This document shows positions 28,371 to 38,274 of a stretch of DNA of 64,000 nt, one piece after another. Each line of letters opens with the position of its first letter. The first letter of the stretch is position 1. Source of the DNA: an uncultured Oxalobacter sp. (GTDB taxonomy: Bacteria; Pseudomonadota; Gammaproteobacteria; Burkholderiales; Burkholderiaceae_D); assembly GCA_934277985.1 (NCBI GenBank), contig CAKQWF010000001.1, forward strand, positions 124,001 through 188,000, in the 5' to 3' direction. The position numbers and the translations under genes were made by a program. The notes under the pieces were generated by a model, which was not told the origin of the DNA, searched no databases, and was given only the letters and a program-made list of their open reading frames with translations.

Positions 28371-29123
28371 ATGGCGCGTAAACTGATTGTCGGAAACTGG
28401 AAAATGAATGGCAGTCTTGCCATGAATGCCGAATTGCTTGAAGGCATCAAGGCGGGGCTGGCGGGTGTCGATTGCGATCTGGCAGTCTGTGTTCCGTTTC
28501 CGTATCTGGCACAGTGTCAGCATGCGCTGGAAGGAACAGGTATCGCGCTGGGTGCCGAAGATGTATCGGCACACGCTGTGGGTGCCTATACCGGGCAGGT
28601 ATCGACGCGTATGTTGCTGGATTTCGATTGCAAGTATGCGATTGTCGGGCATTCGGAACGGCGCGAATATTGCAACGAGTCAGATGAGCTGGTCGCCAAC
28701 AAGGTCCAGCGTGCGCTGGCAGGCGGGTTGACGCCAATAGTCTGTGTCGGGGAATCACTGAAAGAAAAGGACGCCGGTCAGACGGAAGCGGTGGTCAGCA
28801 GACAGATCAACACAGTATTGTCCGTTCTGGAAGAGCGGGAAGTTTGCGATATCGTCGTTGCCTACGAACCGGTCTGGGCTATCGGGACTGGCAAGACGCC
28901 GACGCCGGAAATGGTCAAGGATGTTCATGCGCTGATGCGTGAATTGATGATCCGGAAAAATCCGGATGCGGCAGAGCGTGTAAGAATATTGTATGGCGGC
29001 AGTATGAAGCCGTCGAATGCGGAAGAATTTTTGAAGATGCGGGATATCGACGGTGGACTGATCGGTGGAGCTGCACTCAAGGCAAGCGATTTTCTCAAGA
29101 TCGCATATCTTGCATCGAAGTAG
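28371..29123 (+). CDS. tpiA: Triosephosphate isomerase
   Basis: TpiA interconverts dihydroxyacetone phosphate and glyceraldehyde-3-phosphate in glycolysis and gluconeogenesis. The 250-residue TIM barrel has the substrate lysine in GNWKMNG (residues 8-14), the electrophilic histidine in IVGHSERRE, the catalytic glutamate in [12 protein letters not shown] with the flexible loop 6, and the phosphate-binding [12 protein letters not shown] at 28371 matches the conserved N-terminus ([13 protein letters not shown]) rather than the upstream start at 28323. secG follows 38 bases later. Confidence 0.97.
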   Translation: MARKLIVGNWKMNGSLAMNAELLEGIKAGLAGVDCDLAVCVPFPYLAQCQHALEGTGIALGAEDVSAHAVGAYTGQVSTRMLLDFDCKYAIVGHSERREYCNESDELVANKVQRALAGGLTPIVCVGESLKEKDAGQTEAVVSRQINTVLSVLEEREVCDIVVAYEPVWAIGTGKTPTPEMVKDVHALMRELMIRKNPDAAERVRILYGGSMKPSNAEEFLKMRDIDGGLIGGAALKASDFLKIAYLASK

Positions 29124-29161
29124 GAATATTTGGTCAAACGAAAAAGGAATGCTGAAATAAC

Positions 29162-29563
29162 ATGCTGTACAACATCATCATTATTATTCAGGTTTTGTCC
29201 GCTCTGGCTATCATCGTTCTGGTTCTGATGCAGCATGGCAAGGGCGCCGACATGGGTGCGGCATTCGGCGCAGGTTCTTCCGGCAGCATTTTCGGTGCGA
29301 GCGGTTCGTCGAATTTCATGTCAAAGTCGACGGCTGTTGCCGCCATCATTTTTTTCGTTTCGACATTGGCGATGGCATATCTGGGGCCCTACCGTGCACC
29401 GGCACAAAGCAGTGTGATCGAAAAATTGCAATCGGTAACGGCTCCGGCTCCGGAACAGGAAGCACCGGCTGAATCGACCGCAGGCAAGGAGGCCTCCGGT
29501 GCGGCAGCTATCCCGGGAGCAGCGACCGTACCGGGCAATCCAGGCGAAAACGCCTCGAAATAA
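29162..29563 (+). CDS. secG: Protein translocase subunit SecG
   Basis: SecG is the small auxiliary membrane subunit of the SecYEG protein-export channel. The 133-residue protein has two membrane segments (about 3-22 and 55-75) separated by the conserved cytoplasmic loop LMQHGKGADMGAAFGAGSSG with FGASGSSNFMSK. A long Ala/Pro/Glu-rich C-terminal tail follows, typical of betaproteobacterial SecG. It is encoded between tpiA and tRNA-Leu, the standard order in the group. Confidence 0.93.
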   Translation: MLYNIIIIIQVLSALAIIVLVLMQHGKGADMGAAFGAGSSGSIFGASGSSNFMSKSTAVAAIIFFVSTLAMAYLGPYRAPAQSSVIEKLQSVTAPAPEQEAPAESTAGKEASGAAAIPGAATVPGNPGENASK

Positions 29564-29635
29564 ATACGGTATCGTGCATTTTTCACGCATAGTGCTTGAA
29601 GAAAAATCAAGTTGCTGCGATAATTCAATTCTTGC

Positions 29636-29720
29636 GCCGACGTGGTGGAATTGGTAGACACGCTATCTTGAGGGGGTAGTGGCGAAAGTCGTGCGAGTTC
29701 AAGTCTCGCCGTCGGCACCA
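29636..29720 (+). tRNA. tRNA-Leu (anticodon GAG)
   Basis: The 85-base gene folds as a class II tRNA. The acceptor stem GCCGACG pairs with CGTCGGC followed by A and encoded CCA. The D-loop region contains GGTAGACAC. The anticodon stem CTATC/GGTAG encloses TTGAGGG (anticodon GAG). A long variable arm (about TGGCGAAAGTCGTG) and a T-arm with GTTCAAG follow. Its 3' end is a plausible integration site for the integrase remnant that follows. Confidence 0.96.
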
Positions 29721-29754
29721 ACGAACAATCCAAAACAGTCTGATACAGGCTATG

Positions 29755-29795
29755 AACCCGTGTAAAACCAGGTGTTTACACGGGTTTTCTGTTTT
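29755..29795 (+). terminator. Hairpin terminator after tRNA-Leu
   Basis: AACCCGTGTAAA (29755-29766) and TTTACACGGGTT (29775-29786) form a perfect 12-pair stem, followed by TTCTGTTTTA. It lies 35 bases past the tRNA and likely ends the secG-tRNA transcript. Confidence 0.75.
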
Positions 29796-29894
29796 ATGCG
29801 GTCTAATGCGGTATTGCCGAAGCTGACATTTTTGGGTGGGTTTTGGAGTAGATATTTTCTCGACCTATTTTTTATCTGCAAATCGTCTACCCAT

Positions 29895-30638
29895 ATGACA
29901 AAACGTATCCCCCCTCTTGCACCAAAACAAATCGACAATGCTAAACCGAAAGAAAAGAAATACGCGCTTTTTAACAGCTGCGGCCTGTATCTGGAAATAG
30001 CGCCGACAGGTTCCAAGTTATGGCGTATGAAGGCAAAATTGAATGGCAAGGCCATACAAATGCCATTCGGGAAATATCCTGATATATCGCTGGCACAGGC
30101 TAGAAAGAAACGGGATGAGGCGCGCAAACTGATTGCCGAAGGGATAGGCCCACGGGAAGAAAAGAAAGCGCGTATAGAGGCAGAGAAAGCGGCAGAGGCG
30201 GCAAAAGCCGCGGAGGAAGAAAACACCTTCAGAAAGATTGCTTTACGCCTGTACGCAAGCAAAGCGGGCAGAACAACGGACTATTACCGCAACAAAATGA
30301 TACGGCAGCTTGAATTACATCTCTTTCCGTTTGTCGGTGATAAAAACATCAGGGATATAGAAGGCAGGGAATTGGCCGATATATTCAAAGGTGTTGCCGA
30401 AAAAAAGAACAAGGAAGGCAAGCCAATGACATACATGGCAAAGAAGCTGTGCCAGTGGACGGCGGAAGTTTTCGACCTTGCCAATGTGGAAAACAGCAGT
30501 TTCAATCTGAATAACCCTTGCCGATCGATCATCAAGTTTTTGACGAAACATGAAAGCAAACAGATAAAATCTGTACTGATGGGATCGCGGTTTTTGCGGG
30601 ACGCAGCGAAAGCGATTTGCGGCCGAAGAGCGGAATAA
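29895..30638 (+). pseudogene. Truncated P4-type tyrosine integrase (no catalytic domain)
   Basis: The 247-residue product keeps the N-terminal arm-type DNA-binding domain of tRNA-targeting integrases (DUF4102-like, about 1-90: KLWRMKAKLNGKAIQMPFGK, SLAQARKKRDEARKLIAEG). An Ala/Glu/Lys-rich linker and a SAM-like core-binding domain follow (about 110-200: ENTFRKIALRLYASKAG). It then stops. The catalytic domain with its Arg-His-Arg-Tyr residues, normally another 200 residues, is absent, and no continuation appears in other frames downstream. ATG at 29895 is chosen because the upstream frame overlaps a terminator. It sits directly downstream of tRNA-Leu(GAG), the classical attachment position, and interrupts the secG-tRNA-nuoA order. 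It is probably inert as a recombinase. Confidence 0.82.
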
Positions 30639-30669
30639 AAAAAGAGCGGGAATTTCCCGCTCTTTCTTG
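30636..30669. terminator. Bidirectional terminator after integrase remnant
   Basis: AAAGAGCGGG (30641-30650) pairs with CCCGCTCTTT (30656-30665) over a five-base loop, with A-rich and T-rich flanks. It overlaps the integrase stop and lies just beyond the stop of the minus-strand collagen-like gene. Confidence 0.85.
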
Positions 30670-30675
30670 TGGCAT

Positions 30676-30969
30676 TTATCTTCTGCCGTCCGGGCCGTGT
30701 CTGCCATCCGGGCCACGTTTTGCGTCAGGACCGTGTCTGCCATCCGGACCACGTTTTGCGTCAGGACCACGTTTTGCATCGTGACCACGCTTGCCTTCAG
30801 GACCACGTTTTGCGTCCGGGCCACGTTTGCCATCAGGACCACGTTTGCCGTCAGGACCATGTTTTGCAGCAGGAGCATGATTTCTGTCAGGAGCCGGACC
30901 TCCCGGAGGAGCGGCGAAAGCAGCGGAGGCGAACAGACCTGCGACGAGAACAGCAAGCAGTTTTTTCAT
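30676..30969 (-). CDS. Small secreted protein with collagen-like GPD-GKR hexapeptides
   Basis: I do not recognise a named family. The 97-residue product starts with a Sec signal peptide (MKKLLAVLVAGLFASAAFA, likely cut before APPGG). A short linker follows, then ten consecutive hexapeptides of the form GPD(G/A)(K/R)(R/H) fill residues 38-97. Read as triplets these are Gly-X-Y with the second glycine sometimes replaced by Ala, so the region is collagen-like but interrupted. It is rich in Lys/Arg with Asp, hence highly charged. ATG at 30969 is preceded by AAGGAAA. The frame upstream (to 31224) lacks coding character. It lies between the integrase remnant and nuoA and may be recent cargo or native; function unknown. 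Confidence 0.72.
   Translation of the reverse strand: MKKLLAVLVAGLFASAAFAAPPGGPAPDRNHAPAAKHGPDGKRGPDGKRGPDAKRGPEGKRGHDAKRGPDAKRGPDGRHGPDAKRGPDGRHGPDGRR
30677..30860 (-). repeat. Tandem 18-bp coding repeats of the GPDGKR gene
   Basis: Units such as CGTCAGGACCACGTTTTG recur with an 18-base period and small substitutions, encoding the ten hexapeptides. This is a coding minisatellite, not a CRISPR array. Confidence 0.8.
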
Positions 30970-31381
30970 TTTCGGTTTCCTTAAAGAGAGATAAAAACGA
31001 ATAAAAAGTGGACATGCCAGTTCAGTTAACGTTCGGGCGTGTATTCGCTTGACAGCATCATGCAAAAAAATGTTCTCATGGTTTGAGCGGTTTTCCGGTT
31101 TTGTCGCAAGTTGGATAAACGCGGGGTGCGGGGTTGCGCGGATGACGGAAAGCGGAGATATGCAAGGGACGTTATATGCGGAGTCTTTGCCGCTTTTGGG
31201 GAAAATCGTGTTTGGGTGTATCATATAGTTTTAGTATGTCTGCCAAGCGTTTCTTAAGTCGTTGTTCCGGTTTTCTGCGTCAGGGGTTTCATATGGGCCG
31301 GAATCGTCCTTTGGAAATGTATGCCATATGGGTGGGCCGCTGGTCCCGTCTTTCAACATTTCCTGTGTGCAAGCGTCGAAC
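30970..31381. other. Intergenic region upstream of the nuo operon
   Basis: About 410 bases lie between the divergent collagen-like gene and nuoA and should hold the nuo operon promoter. A TTGACA at about 31049 has no good -10 at the right distance. TATAGT near 31226 (within GTATCATATAGTTTTAG) is the best -10-like element. No further gene is supported; the frames at 31176 and 31262 lack protein-like composition before nuoA. Confidence 0.35.
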
Positions 31382-31741
31382 GTGAATCTAGAAAATTACT
31401 TCCCCGTTCTGCTTTTTCTTCTGGTCGCTCTGTTTTTCGGTGGTTCTTCCCTTTTGTTGGGGCGTATTCTCGGGCCGCACAAGCCGGATGCCGAGAAGGT
31501 GTCGCCTTATGAATGCGGGATGGCTCCTTTTGAGAATGCGCGCATGAAGTTCGACGTCAGGTTTTATCTGATCGCCATTTTGTTCATCCTGTTCGATCTG
31601 GAAACGGCATTTCTGTTTCCCTGGGCTGCGGCCATGCATGAGCTGGGATGGCAGGCTTTTGTCGCGGCCATGGTGTTTCTGGCCGAACTGGCGGCCGGTT
31701 TCTGGTACATATGGAAAAAGGGTGCGCTCAACTGGGAGTGA
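31382..31741 (+). CDS. nuoA: NADH-quinone oxidoreductase subunit A
   Basis: NuoA is a small membrane subunit of complex I at the junction of the arm that carries quinone. The 119-residue protein starts with GTG ([20 protein letters not shown]) and has three membrane segments with the conserved loop [21 protein letters not shown] and [12 protein letters not shown]. The frame is open upstream to 31262, but family alignment places the start at the GTG. It is first of the 14-gene nuo operon; nuoB starts three bases later. Confidence 0.95.
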   Translation: MNLENYFPVLLFLLVALFFGGSSLLLGRILGPHKPDAEKVSPYECGMAPFENARMKFDVRFYLIAILFILFDLETAFLFPWAAAMHELGWQAFVAAMVFLAELAAGFWYIWKKGALNWE

Positions 31742-31744
31742 TGT

Positions 31745-32224
31745 GTGGCCATTGACGGTTTGCTGAACAAGGGGTTTGTCACGACGACGCTGGATACGGC
31801 GATCAACTGGTTGCGTACCGGATCGATCTGGCCGGTGTCGTTCGGTCTGGCATGTTGCGCGATCGAGATGATGCACAGCAGTGCGTCCCGCTACGATATG
31901 GACCGGTTTGGCACGTTTTTCCGTGCGTCTCCACGCCAGTCCGACTTGATGATCGTCGCAGGGACGTTGTGCAACAAGATGGCGCCGGCCTTGCGCAAGG
32001 TTTACGACCAGATGGCGGAACCGCGCTGGGTGGTGTCGATGGGGTCTTGTGCGAATGGCGGCGGCTATTATCATGATTCCTATTCGGTGGTGCGTGGATG
32101 CGACCGCATCGTGCCGGTCGATATTTATGTGCCGGGATGTCCGCCGACTGCGGAAGCCTTGCTGTATGCGCTGATGCAGTTGCGTGGCAAGATCAAGCGG
32201 ACTTCGACGATCGCACGCCAGTAA
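31745..32224 (+). CDS. nuoB: NADH-quinone oxidoreductase subunit B
   Basis: NuoB carries the terminal 4Fe-4S cluster N2, which reduces quinone. The 159-residue protein has the adjacent cysteines in [11 protein letters not shown] plus [12 protein letters not shown] and [15 protein letters not shown], together the four cluster ligands. The start is a GTG ([17 protein letters not shown]). It lies between nuoA and nuoC with short gaps. Confidence 0.97.
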   Translation: MAIDGLLNKGFVTTTLDTAINWLRTGSIWPVSFGLACCAIEMMHSSASRYDMDRFGTFFRASPRQSDLMIVAGTLCNKMAPALRKVYDQMAEPRWVVSMGSCANGGGYYHDSYSVVRGCDRIVPVDIYVPGCPPTAEALLYALMQLRGKIKRTSTIARQ

Positions 32225-32236
32225 AACGGGGAAAGC

Positions 32237-32842
32237 ATGCAGAGAAATCCGTTTGAACTGGCTGAAAAGCTGCGTGAGAAATTCGGCACCGATCTTCAGG
32301 ATGTTTCCCTGGCTTTCGGGGAAGTGACGGCAGTCGTTCCGTTATCTTCTTATCGTGAAGTCATGCTGGCCTTGCGTGACGATCCTGAATGGCGTTTCGA
32401 GGAACTGATCGACTTGTGCGGTGTGGATTATGCAGGTTACGGCAATTCCGGCATGGAGGTCCCTGACAAGCGGTTTGCCGTGGTGGTGCATCTGTTGTCG
32501 CTGACGTTCAATGGCCGGCTTCGGGTCCGTGTGTTCGCTGAGGATGAAAAAATGCCGGAAGTGCCTTCGGTCTCGGATATCTGGCCGTCTGCGAACTGGT
32601 TTGAACGGGAAGCGTTCGATCTGTACGGTATTCTTTTTTCCGGGCATCCCGATTTGCGGCGCATTCTGACGGATTACGGTTTTGTCGGACATCCGTTCCG
32701 AAAGGATTTTCCGGTACAGGGCTATGTCGAGATGCGTTATGACGAGAAGGAAAAACGGGTGGTTTACCAGCCGGTGACGATCGAGCCGCGGGAAATCACG
32801 CCTCGTGTGGTACGCGATCCTGACGGAGGCGACGGACGATGA
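32237..32842 (+). CDS. nuoC: NADH-quinone oxidoreductase subunit C
   Basis: NuoC is a peripheral-arm subunit of complex I. The 201-residue protein contains the conserved [19 protein letters not shown] and [18 protein letters not shown] segments (here [20 protein letters not shown]), with [14 protein letters not shown] at the end. It is separate from NuoD rather than fused as in E. coli. Its stop overlaps the nuoD start by four bases (ATGA), implying translational coupling. Confidence 0.96.
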   Translation: MQRNPFELAEKLREKFGTDLQDVSLAFGEVTAVVPLSSYREVMLALRDDPEWRFEELIDLCGVDYAGYGNSGMEVPDKRFAVVVHLLSLTFNGRLRVRVFAEDEKMPEVPSVSDIWPSANWFEREAFDLYGILFSGHPDLRRILTDYGFVGHPFRKDFPVQGYVEMRYDEKEKRVVYQPVTIEPREITPRVVRDPDGGDGR

Positions 32843-34092
32843 CGGATATCCGCAATTACACGGTCAATTTCGGACCGCAGCATCCTTCCGCGCATGGTGT
32901 GTTGCGGCTGATTCTCGAACTGGATGGCGAAACGATCGTCCGTGCCGATCCGCATATCGGCATGTTGCACCGCGCCACGGAAAAGCTGGCGGAACAGCGG
33001 ACGTATCTTCAGGCATTGCCGTATATGGACCGTCTCGATTATGTGTCGATGATGTGCAGCGAGCATGCCTATGTGATGGCTGTCGAAAAGTTGCTGGGTC
33101 TGGAAATTCCTGTGCGGGCGCAGTATATCCGGGTGATGTTCGACGAGATCACGCGGATCATGAGCCATTTGCTCTGGATCGGTTCACAGGCGCTGGATAT
33201 GGGCGCCATGGCGGTTTTTCTGTATGCGTTCCGCGAGCGGGAAGATCTGATGGATTGCTATGAAGCTGCCAGCGGAGCACGAATGCATGCGGCGTATTAC
33301 CGGCCCGGCGGGGTCAACCGCGATTTGCCGGATTCCATGCCGCAGTTCAAAAAGACCCGTTTCCAGAGTGAAAAACGGGTCAGGGAGCTCAATGCCAACC
33401 GTCAGGGATCGTTGCTGGATTTTATCGAGGATTTCACGAACCGGTTCCCGAAGTGTGTGGATGAATATGAAACGTTGCTGACGGATAACCGTATCTGGAA
33501 ACAGCGTCTGGTCGGCGTGGGGGTCATTTCTCCGGAAGATGCGCTGGCTGCCGGGTTTACCGGTCCGATGTTGCGCGGTTCCGGTGTGGAATGGGATTTG
33601 CGCAAGAAGCAGCCTTATGCCGTTTATGATCGTGTGGATTTTGCAGTGCCCGTCGGCAAGGAAGGGGATTGTTACGACCGCTATCTGGTGCGCGTCGAGG
33701 AAATGCGCCAGTCGAACCGGATTATCCGGCAATGCGTGGACTGGCTCAAGAGAAATCCGGGACCGGTGAAGTCGGATGATTACCGGGTTTCGACGCCGCC
33801 GCGCGAAAAGATGAAAACGGGTATGGAAGAGTTGATTCATCATTTCAAGCTGTTTTCGGAAGGATTCCATTTGCCGGTCGGCGAGGTGTATTCGGCGGTC
33901 GAGGCACCGAAGGGGGAATTCGGCATTTATCTGGTGTCTGACGGTGCGAACAAGCCGTTCCGGATGAAGATACGCGCGCCTTCCTTTGTGCATTTGCAGG
34001 GACTGGAACAGTTGATCCGCGGGCATCTGATACCGGATGCCGTGGCGGTCATCGGCAGTATCGATATTGTGTTTGGCGAAGTGGACCGCTAG
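32839..34092 (+). CDS. nuoD: NADH-quinone oxidoreductase subunit D
   Basis: NuoD (49-kDa homologue) forms the quinone-binding cavity with NuoB. The 417-residue protein starts [20 protein letters not shown] and shows [33 protein letters not shown] and [14 protein letters not shown]. It ends with [13 protein letters not shown], the invariant C-terminus of the family. It is translationally coupled to nuoC. Confidence 0.97.
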   Translation: MTDIRNYTVNFGPQHPSAHGVLRLILELDGETIVRADPHIGMLHRATEKLAEQRTYLQALPYMDRLDYVSMMCSEHAYVMAVEKLLGLEIPVRAQYIRVMFDEITRIMSHLLWIGSQALDMGAMAVFLYAFREREDLMDCYEAASGARMHAAYYRPGGVNRDLPDSMPQFKKTRFQSEKRVRELNANRQGSLLDFIEDFTNRFPKCVDEYETLLTDNRIWKQRLVGVGVISPEDALAAGFTGPMLRGSGVEWDLRKKQPYAVYDRVDFAVPVGKEGDCYDRYLVRVEEMRQSNRIIRQCVDWLKRNPGPVKSDDYRVSTPPREKMKTGMEELIHHFKLFSEGFHLPVGEVYSAVEAPKGEFGIYLVSDGANKPFRMKIRAPSFVHLQGLEQLIRGHLIPDAVAVIGSIDIVFGEVDR

Positions 34093-34112
34093 GGAAAGCG
34101 AACGGGTGAGAT

Positions 34113-34589
34113 ATGTTGTTGAGTGACGAGGCATACCGGAAAATCGAGAAGGAGCTGGCGAAATTTCCGCCGACGAAAAAACGTTCGGCGGCGATTGCCG
34201 CGCTGACGATCGCGCAGGATGAAAAAGGGTGGCTGTCGCCGGAAGTGATGCAGGAAATCGCGGATTATCTCGGTGTGCCGGCGGTGGCGATCGAGGAAGT
34301 CGCGACGTTTTACAGCATGTTCAATACCCGGCCGGTCGGCAAGTACAAAATCTCCGTATGCTGCAATCTGCCTTGCGAGATGACGGGAAGCGACGTGACT
34401 GCGCAGTATCTGAAAGAAAAACTCAATATCGGTTTCGGCGAAACGACGCCGGACGGTCTTTACACGCTGGTCGAGAGCGAATGCATGGGGGCATGCGGGG
34501 ACGGGCCGGTCGTTCTGGTGAACAACAAGCAGATGTATATGCGCATGACCAAAGACAAGATCGACAAGCTGCTGGAGGAACTGAAATAA
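34113..34589 (+). CDS. nuoE: NADH-quinone oxidoreductase subunit E
   Basis: NuoE (24-kDa homologue) holds the 2Fe-2S cluster N1a of the NADH dehydrogenase module. The 158-residue protein has the four cluster cysteines in [14 protein letters not shown] and [14 protein letters not shown] within a thioredoxin-like fold, after a helical N-terminus ([20 protein letters not shown]). Its stop TAA overlaps the nuoF ATG by one base. Confidence 0.96.
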   Translation: MLLSDEAYRKIEKELAKFPPTKKRSAAIAALTIAQDEKGWLSPEVMQEIADYLGVPAVAIEEVATFYSMFNTRPVGKYKISVCCNLPCEMTGSDVTAQYLKEKLNIGFGETTPDGLYTLVESECMGACGDGPVVLVNNKQMYMRMTKDKIDKLLEELK

Positions 34590-35890
34590 TGACCTGCCTG
34601 CATGACCGTCATGCCGAGCCGGTGCTGTTGAAAGGACTGACGGGCGACAACTGGTCGCTGGCCGATTATCTGCAACGGGGTGGATACCGCCAGATACGGC
34701 GTATCCTTTCCGAACGGATGCCTCCGGAGGAAATCGTCGCCGAAGTGCGGGATGCGGGATTGCGCGGACGGGGCGGCGCCGGTTTTCCGGCGGCGCTGAA
34801 ATGGGGGTTCATGCCGAAAGGCTACAAGGGGCAGATGTATCTGGTCTGCAATGCGGACGAGAGTGAGCCGGGGACATTCAAGGACCGCGACATTCTCCGG
34901 TACAATCCGCATGCCGTGATCGAGGGCATGTTGATCGCGGCATATGCCATGGGGATTTCGAAAGGGTATATCTATATCCACGGCGAAATCTGGTCGGTTT
35001 ATGAGCGGTTCGAAGAAGCGATCGCGCAGGCGCGTGAGGCAGGCTGGCTTGGCGAAAACCTGCTGGGATCGGGGGTCGCTTTCGATTTGCATGCCGTCCA
35101 TGGATATGGCGCGTATATTTGCGGGGAAGAGACGGCGCTGCTGGAGTCCATGGAAGGCAAGCGCGGCAATCCGCGTTTCAAGCCGCCCTTTCCGGCGGCC
35201 AATGGTCTGTATGGACAGCCGACGACGATCAACAATGTCGAAACGCTGGCATACGTGCCGTTCATTATGGCGATGGGCGGAAAAGCATGGGCCGCGCTGG
35301 GACAGGGCAGCGGACGGGGTACGAAGATTTTTTCCGTATCCGGTGATGTGAAGTATCCCGGCAATTATGAAGTGCCGCTGGGAATACCGTTTGCCGAATT
35401 GCTGGCGCTGGCGGGCGGCACGAAAGACGGCAGGAAGATCAGGGCAGTGATTCCGGGCGGTTCGTCTTCTCCGGTGATTCCGGGCGAGACGATGCTTTCG
35501 CTGGATATGGATTACGATGCGATCGCGAAAGCCGGTTCTATGCTGGGAACGGGCGGCGTGATCGTGCTGGACGAAACGCGTTGCATGGTCAGGGCGCTTC
35601 TGAATCTGGCGCGGTTTTACCGGAACGAGTCTTGCGGGCAGTGTACGCCATGCCGTGAGGGTACCGGCTGGCTGGTGAGGTTGCTCGAACGGATCGAACG
35701 GGGCGATGCGGTGCTGTCCGATCTGGATTTACTCGATTCCGTCGCGTCCAACATACAGGGCAGGACGGTGTGTGCGCTGGGTGATGCGGCAGCCATGCCG
35801 GTCAGGTCGTTTCTGAGGCATTTCCGGCGCGAGTTCGAGTATCACATCGAACACAAGCGGTGTCCGGTCGCATCGGGTGAGCGGGTTTAG
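34589..35890 (+). CDS. nuoF: NADH-quinone oxidoreductase subunit F
   Basis: NuoF (51-kDa homologue) binds NADH, FMN and the 4Fe-4S cluster N3. The 433-residue protein has [18 protein letters not shown] and [16 protein letters not shown] (FMN and NADH site), [18 protein letters not shown], and the cluster motif [12 protein letters not shown] near residue 355. The frame is open far upstream inside nuoE, but the ATG at 34589 matches the family N-terminus. Confidence 0.97.
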   Translation: MTCLHDRHAEPVLLKGLTGDNWSLADYLQRGGYRQIRRILSERMPPEEIVAEVRDAGLRGRGGAGFPAALKWGFMPKGYKGQMYLVCNADESEPGTFKDRDILRYNPHAVIEGMLIAAYAMGISKGYIYIHGEIWSVYERFEEAIAQAREAGWLGENLLGSGVAFDLHAVHGYGAYICGEETALLESMEGKRGNPRFKPPFPAANGLYGQPTTINNVETLAYVPFIMAMGGKAWAALGQGSGRGTKIFSVSGDVKYPGNYEVPLGIPFAELLALAGGTKDGRKIRAVIPGGSSSPVIPGETMLSLDMDYDAIAKAGSMLGTGGVIVLDETRCMVRALLNLARFYRNESCGQCTPCREGTGWLVRLLERIERGDAVLSDLDLLDSVASNIQGRTVCALGDAAAMPVRSFLRHFRREFEYHIEHKRCPVASGERV

Positions 35891-35895
35891 GCGAT

Positions 35896-38274
35896 ATGGT
35901 TGAAGTCGAGATTGACGGTGAAAAAATAAAGGCGGAAGAAGGGCGACCACTTCTGGAAGTGGCGCTGGATGCGGGCAAGCCGATCCCGCATTTCTGCTAT
36001 CACAAAAAGCTGTCGGTAACGGCCAGCTGCCGGATGTGCCTTGTCGAGGTCGAAAAAGCGCCCAGACTGATGCCTGCATGTGCCACGCAGGTGACCGATG
36101 GCATGGTGGTGCATACCGATACCGAAAAGGTCGCAGCTGCCCGCAAGGCGGTGATGGAGTTCCTGCTTATCAATCATCCGCTGGATTGTCCGGTGTGCGA
36201 TCAGGGCGGGGAATGCCGTTTGCAGGATTATTCGATGGCGTATGGGGCGGGCGCTTCGCGCTACCGTGAGGAAAAGCGGGTGGTGCTGGTCAAGGATGCC
36301 GGACCGCTGGTGTCGATGCAGGGTATGAGCCGCTGTATCCAGTGTACACGCTGCATCCGTTTCGGCGAGGAAATCGCCGGTCGCGCGGAACTGGGGATGG
36401 TGCAGCGCGGGGAGCGTGCCGAAGTGACGACGTTTCCGGGCAAAAAAATCGATTCCGAACTGTCGGGCAATCTGGTCGATGTCTGTCCGGTGGGAGCGCT
36501 CACTTCGCTGCCTTTCCGTTACAAGGCGCGTGGCTGGGAGCTGGCAAGCCATCGCGGGGTTTCTCCGCATGACGGACTTGGCTCGAATCTGAATGTACAG
36601 ACCTTGCGCGGCAAGGTCATGCGGATATTGCCCGCCGAAAACGAGGCGGTCAACGAATGCTGGTTGTCCGACCGCGACCGTTTTTCCTATGAAGCGCTGG
36701 ATACGCCGGAACGGCTGACGGTGCCGATGGTCAAGCAGGATAACCGCTGGATCGAGACGGACTGGGAAACGGCGCTGAGTTATGTCGCGCATGGTCTGAC
36801 AAGCATCCGGCGCGACCATGGGGCGATGTCGCTGGCGGCGCTGGTTTCGCCACAGGCGACACTGGAAGAATGTTATCTGTTGCAAAAGCTGATGCGTGGC
36901 ATGGGTTCGGAAAAAATCGAGTACCGGCTCGCACAGTCCGATTTTTCGCTGGACGGCAAGGTCGCTCCATGGCTCGGGATGCCTGTTGCGGATATCGAAA
37001 CGCTCGATCATATACTGGTGATCGGGTCTTTTCTGCGTCAGGAAGCGCCGCTTCTGGCGACACGTTTCCGGAAAACGGCGCAGCGTGGCGCGCAAATCGG
37101 TATGGTGCATGCGCTCGATGACGACTGGCTGATGCCGGTCGCGGCGCGGCTGGTGGCTTCGCCGGACAAATGGCTCACGATGCTGGCCGGTATCATGGAA
37201 GTGATCGCTCACAAAAAAGGTGTGCCGCTGCCTGACGGGTTCAAGGATGTCGTTACGATATTGCGTGCAAAGATGGTACTTGACGGATCGGCAGACGATC
37301 CAAACGGATGGGGTGCCAGTATGGAAAAAATCGCGGATTCGCTGCTTGCCGACGGTAAAAAGGCGGTATTCCTCGGTGCACTGGCCTTGCGTCATGAGCA
37401 GGCATCCCTGTTGCACCGTGCGGCGGAATGGATTGCCGCTCAGACCGGTGCGGTACTGGGTTGCCTGACGGAAGGCGCCAATGCCACGGGGGCGATGCTG
37501 GCTGGCGCTTGTCCGGGCACGGCTTCCGGGGTTTCCATGAATGACATCGCATCGGATTCGAGCAAGGCGTTTTTGCTGTTGCATACGGAGCCGGAACTGG
37601 AAGCGGCCAATCCGCCGCGTATGATGGCGGCACTGAAACAGGCGGAAATGGTGGTGGCGATTTCGCCTTTCAAACAGAGTATGGATTATGCGGATGTCCT
37701 GTTGCCGGTTGCGGCGTTTGCCGAAACGGCGGGGACGTTCATCAGTTTCGAGGGACGCGTGCAGTCTTTCGGCGCAGCTGCCGCTCCGGCAGGACAGGCG
37801 CGGCCTGCATGGAAAGTGTTGCGGGTATTGGGCAATTTCCTTGAACTGGACGGGTTCGGCTACGACAGTGCGGATGACATCCGTCAGGAATGCCTTGCCG
37901 GACGGCGTCCCGAGATGGTGTTGAACAATATCAGTGGAGAGGCGCCCCTGTTCGTTTCGCAGGAGGCAGCATCTTGCCGGCGTGTCGCCGATGTGCCGCT
38001 GTATTTTTCGGATGTGCTGGTGCGCCGTGCGCCGTCGTTGCAGAAAACAGCCGCAGCGAAAAGTCCGGTCGTGTATTTGCCGGAGACGCTTTTCGATAAA
38101 CTGGAACTGGCTGACGGCGAGAATGTTCGTGTGGTGCAGCCGGATGGTGAAACCGTTTTGCCTGCGTATTGTGACAAGACACTGGCGGTCGGTACGGTCA
38201 GACTGGCGACAGGTCATGCTGCGACAGCCATGCTGGGGCCGCTTGACGGCGAGATCAGGGTGGAACGCATATGA
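35896..38274 (+). CDS. nuoG: NADH-quinone oxidoreductase subunit G
   Basis: NuoG (75-kDa homologue) carries cluster N1b and two 4Fe-4S clusters of the electron wire. The 792-residue protein begins with a ferredoxin-like domain ([20 protein letters not shown]), then the His-Cys motif [18 protein letters not shown] and [20 protein letters not shown] molybdopterin-oxidoreductase-like domain without catalytic function fills the rest. The last bases overlap the nuoH start (ATGATG), so the two are coupled. A long antisense open frame here is a shadow. Confidence 0.96.
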   Translation: MVEVEIDGEKIKAEEGRPLLEVALDAGKPIPHFCYHKKLSVTASCRMCLVEVEKAPRLMPACATQVTDGMVVHTDTEKVAAARKAVMEFLLINHPLDCPVCDQGGECRLQDYSMAYGAGASRYREEKRVVLVKDAGPLVSMQGMSRCIQCTRCIRFGEEIAGRAELGMVQRGERAEVTTFPGKKIDSELSGNLVDVCPVGALTSLPFRYKARGWELASHRGVSPHDGLGSNLNVQTLRGKVMRILPAENEAVNECWLSDRDRFSYEALDTPERLTVPMVKQDNRWIETDWETALSYVAHGLTSIRRDHGAMSLAALVSPQATLEECYLLQKLMRGMGSEKIEYRLAQSDFSLDGKVAPWLGMPVADIETLDHILVIGSFLRQEAPLLATRFRKTAQRGAQIGMVHALDDDWLMPVAARLVASPDKWLTMLAGIMEVIAHKKGVPLPDGFKDVVTILRAKMVLDGSADDPNGWGASMEKIADSLLADGKKAVFLGALALRHEQASLLHRAAEWIAAQTGAVLGCLTEGANATGAMLAGACPGTASGVSMNDIASDSSKAFLLLHTEPELEAANPPRMMAALKQAEMVVAISPFKQSMDYADVLLPVAAFAETAGTFISFEGRVQSFGAAAAPAGQARPAWKVLRVLGNFLELDGFGYDSADDIRQECLAGRRPEMVLNNISGEAPLFVSQEAASCRRVADVPLYFSDVLVRRAPSLQKTAAAKSPVVYLPETLFDKLELADGENVRVVQPDGETVLPAYCDKTLAVGTVRLATGHAATAMLGPLDGEIRVERI

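Noticed and set aside
30677..30860. Possible CRISPR-like array of short direct repeats
   Set aside because: The period is 18 bases with no unique spacers, and it translates into a regular hexapeptide after a signal peptide, so it is a coding minisatellite.
31176..31385. 69-codon frame upstream of nuoA as an extra small gene
   Set aside because: It overlaps the nuoA start region, is Arg/Ser/Phe-rich without structure, and has no ribosome binding site.
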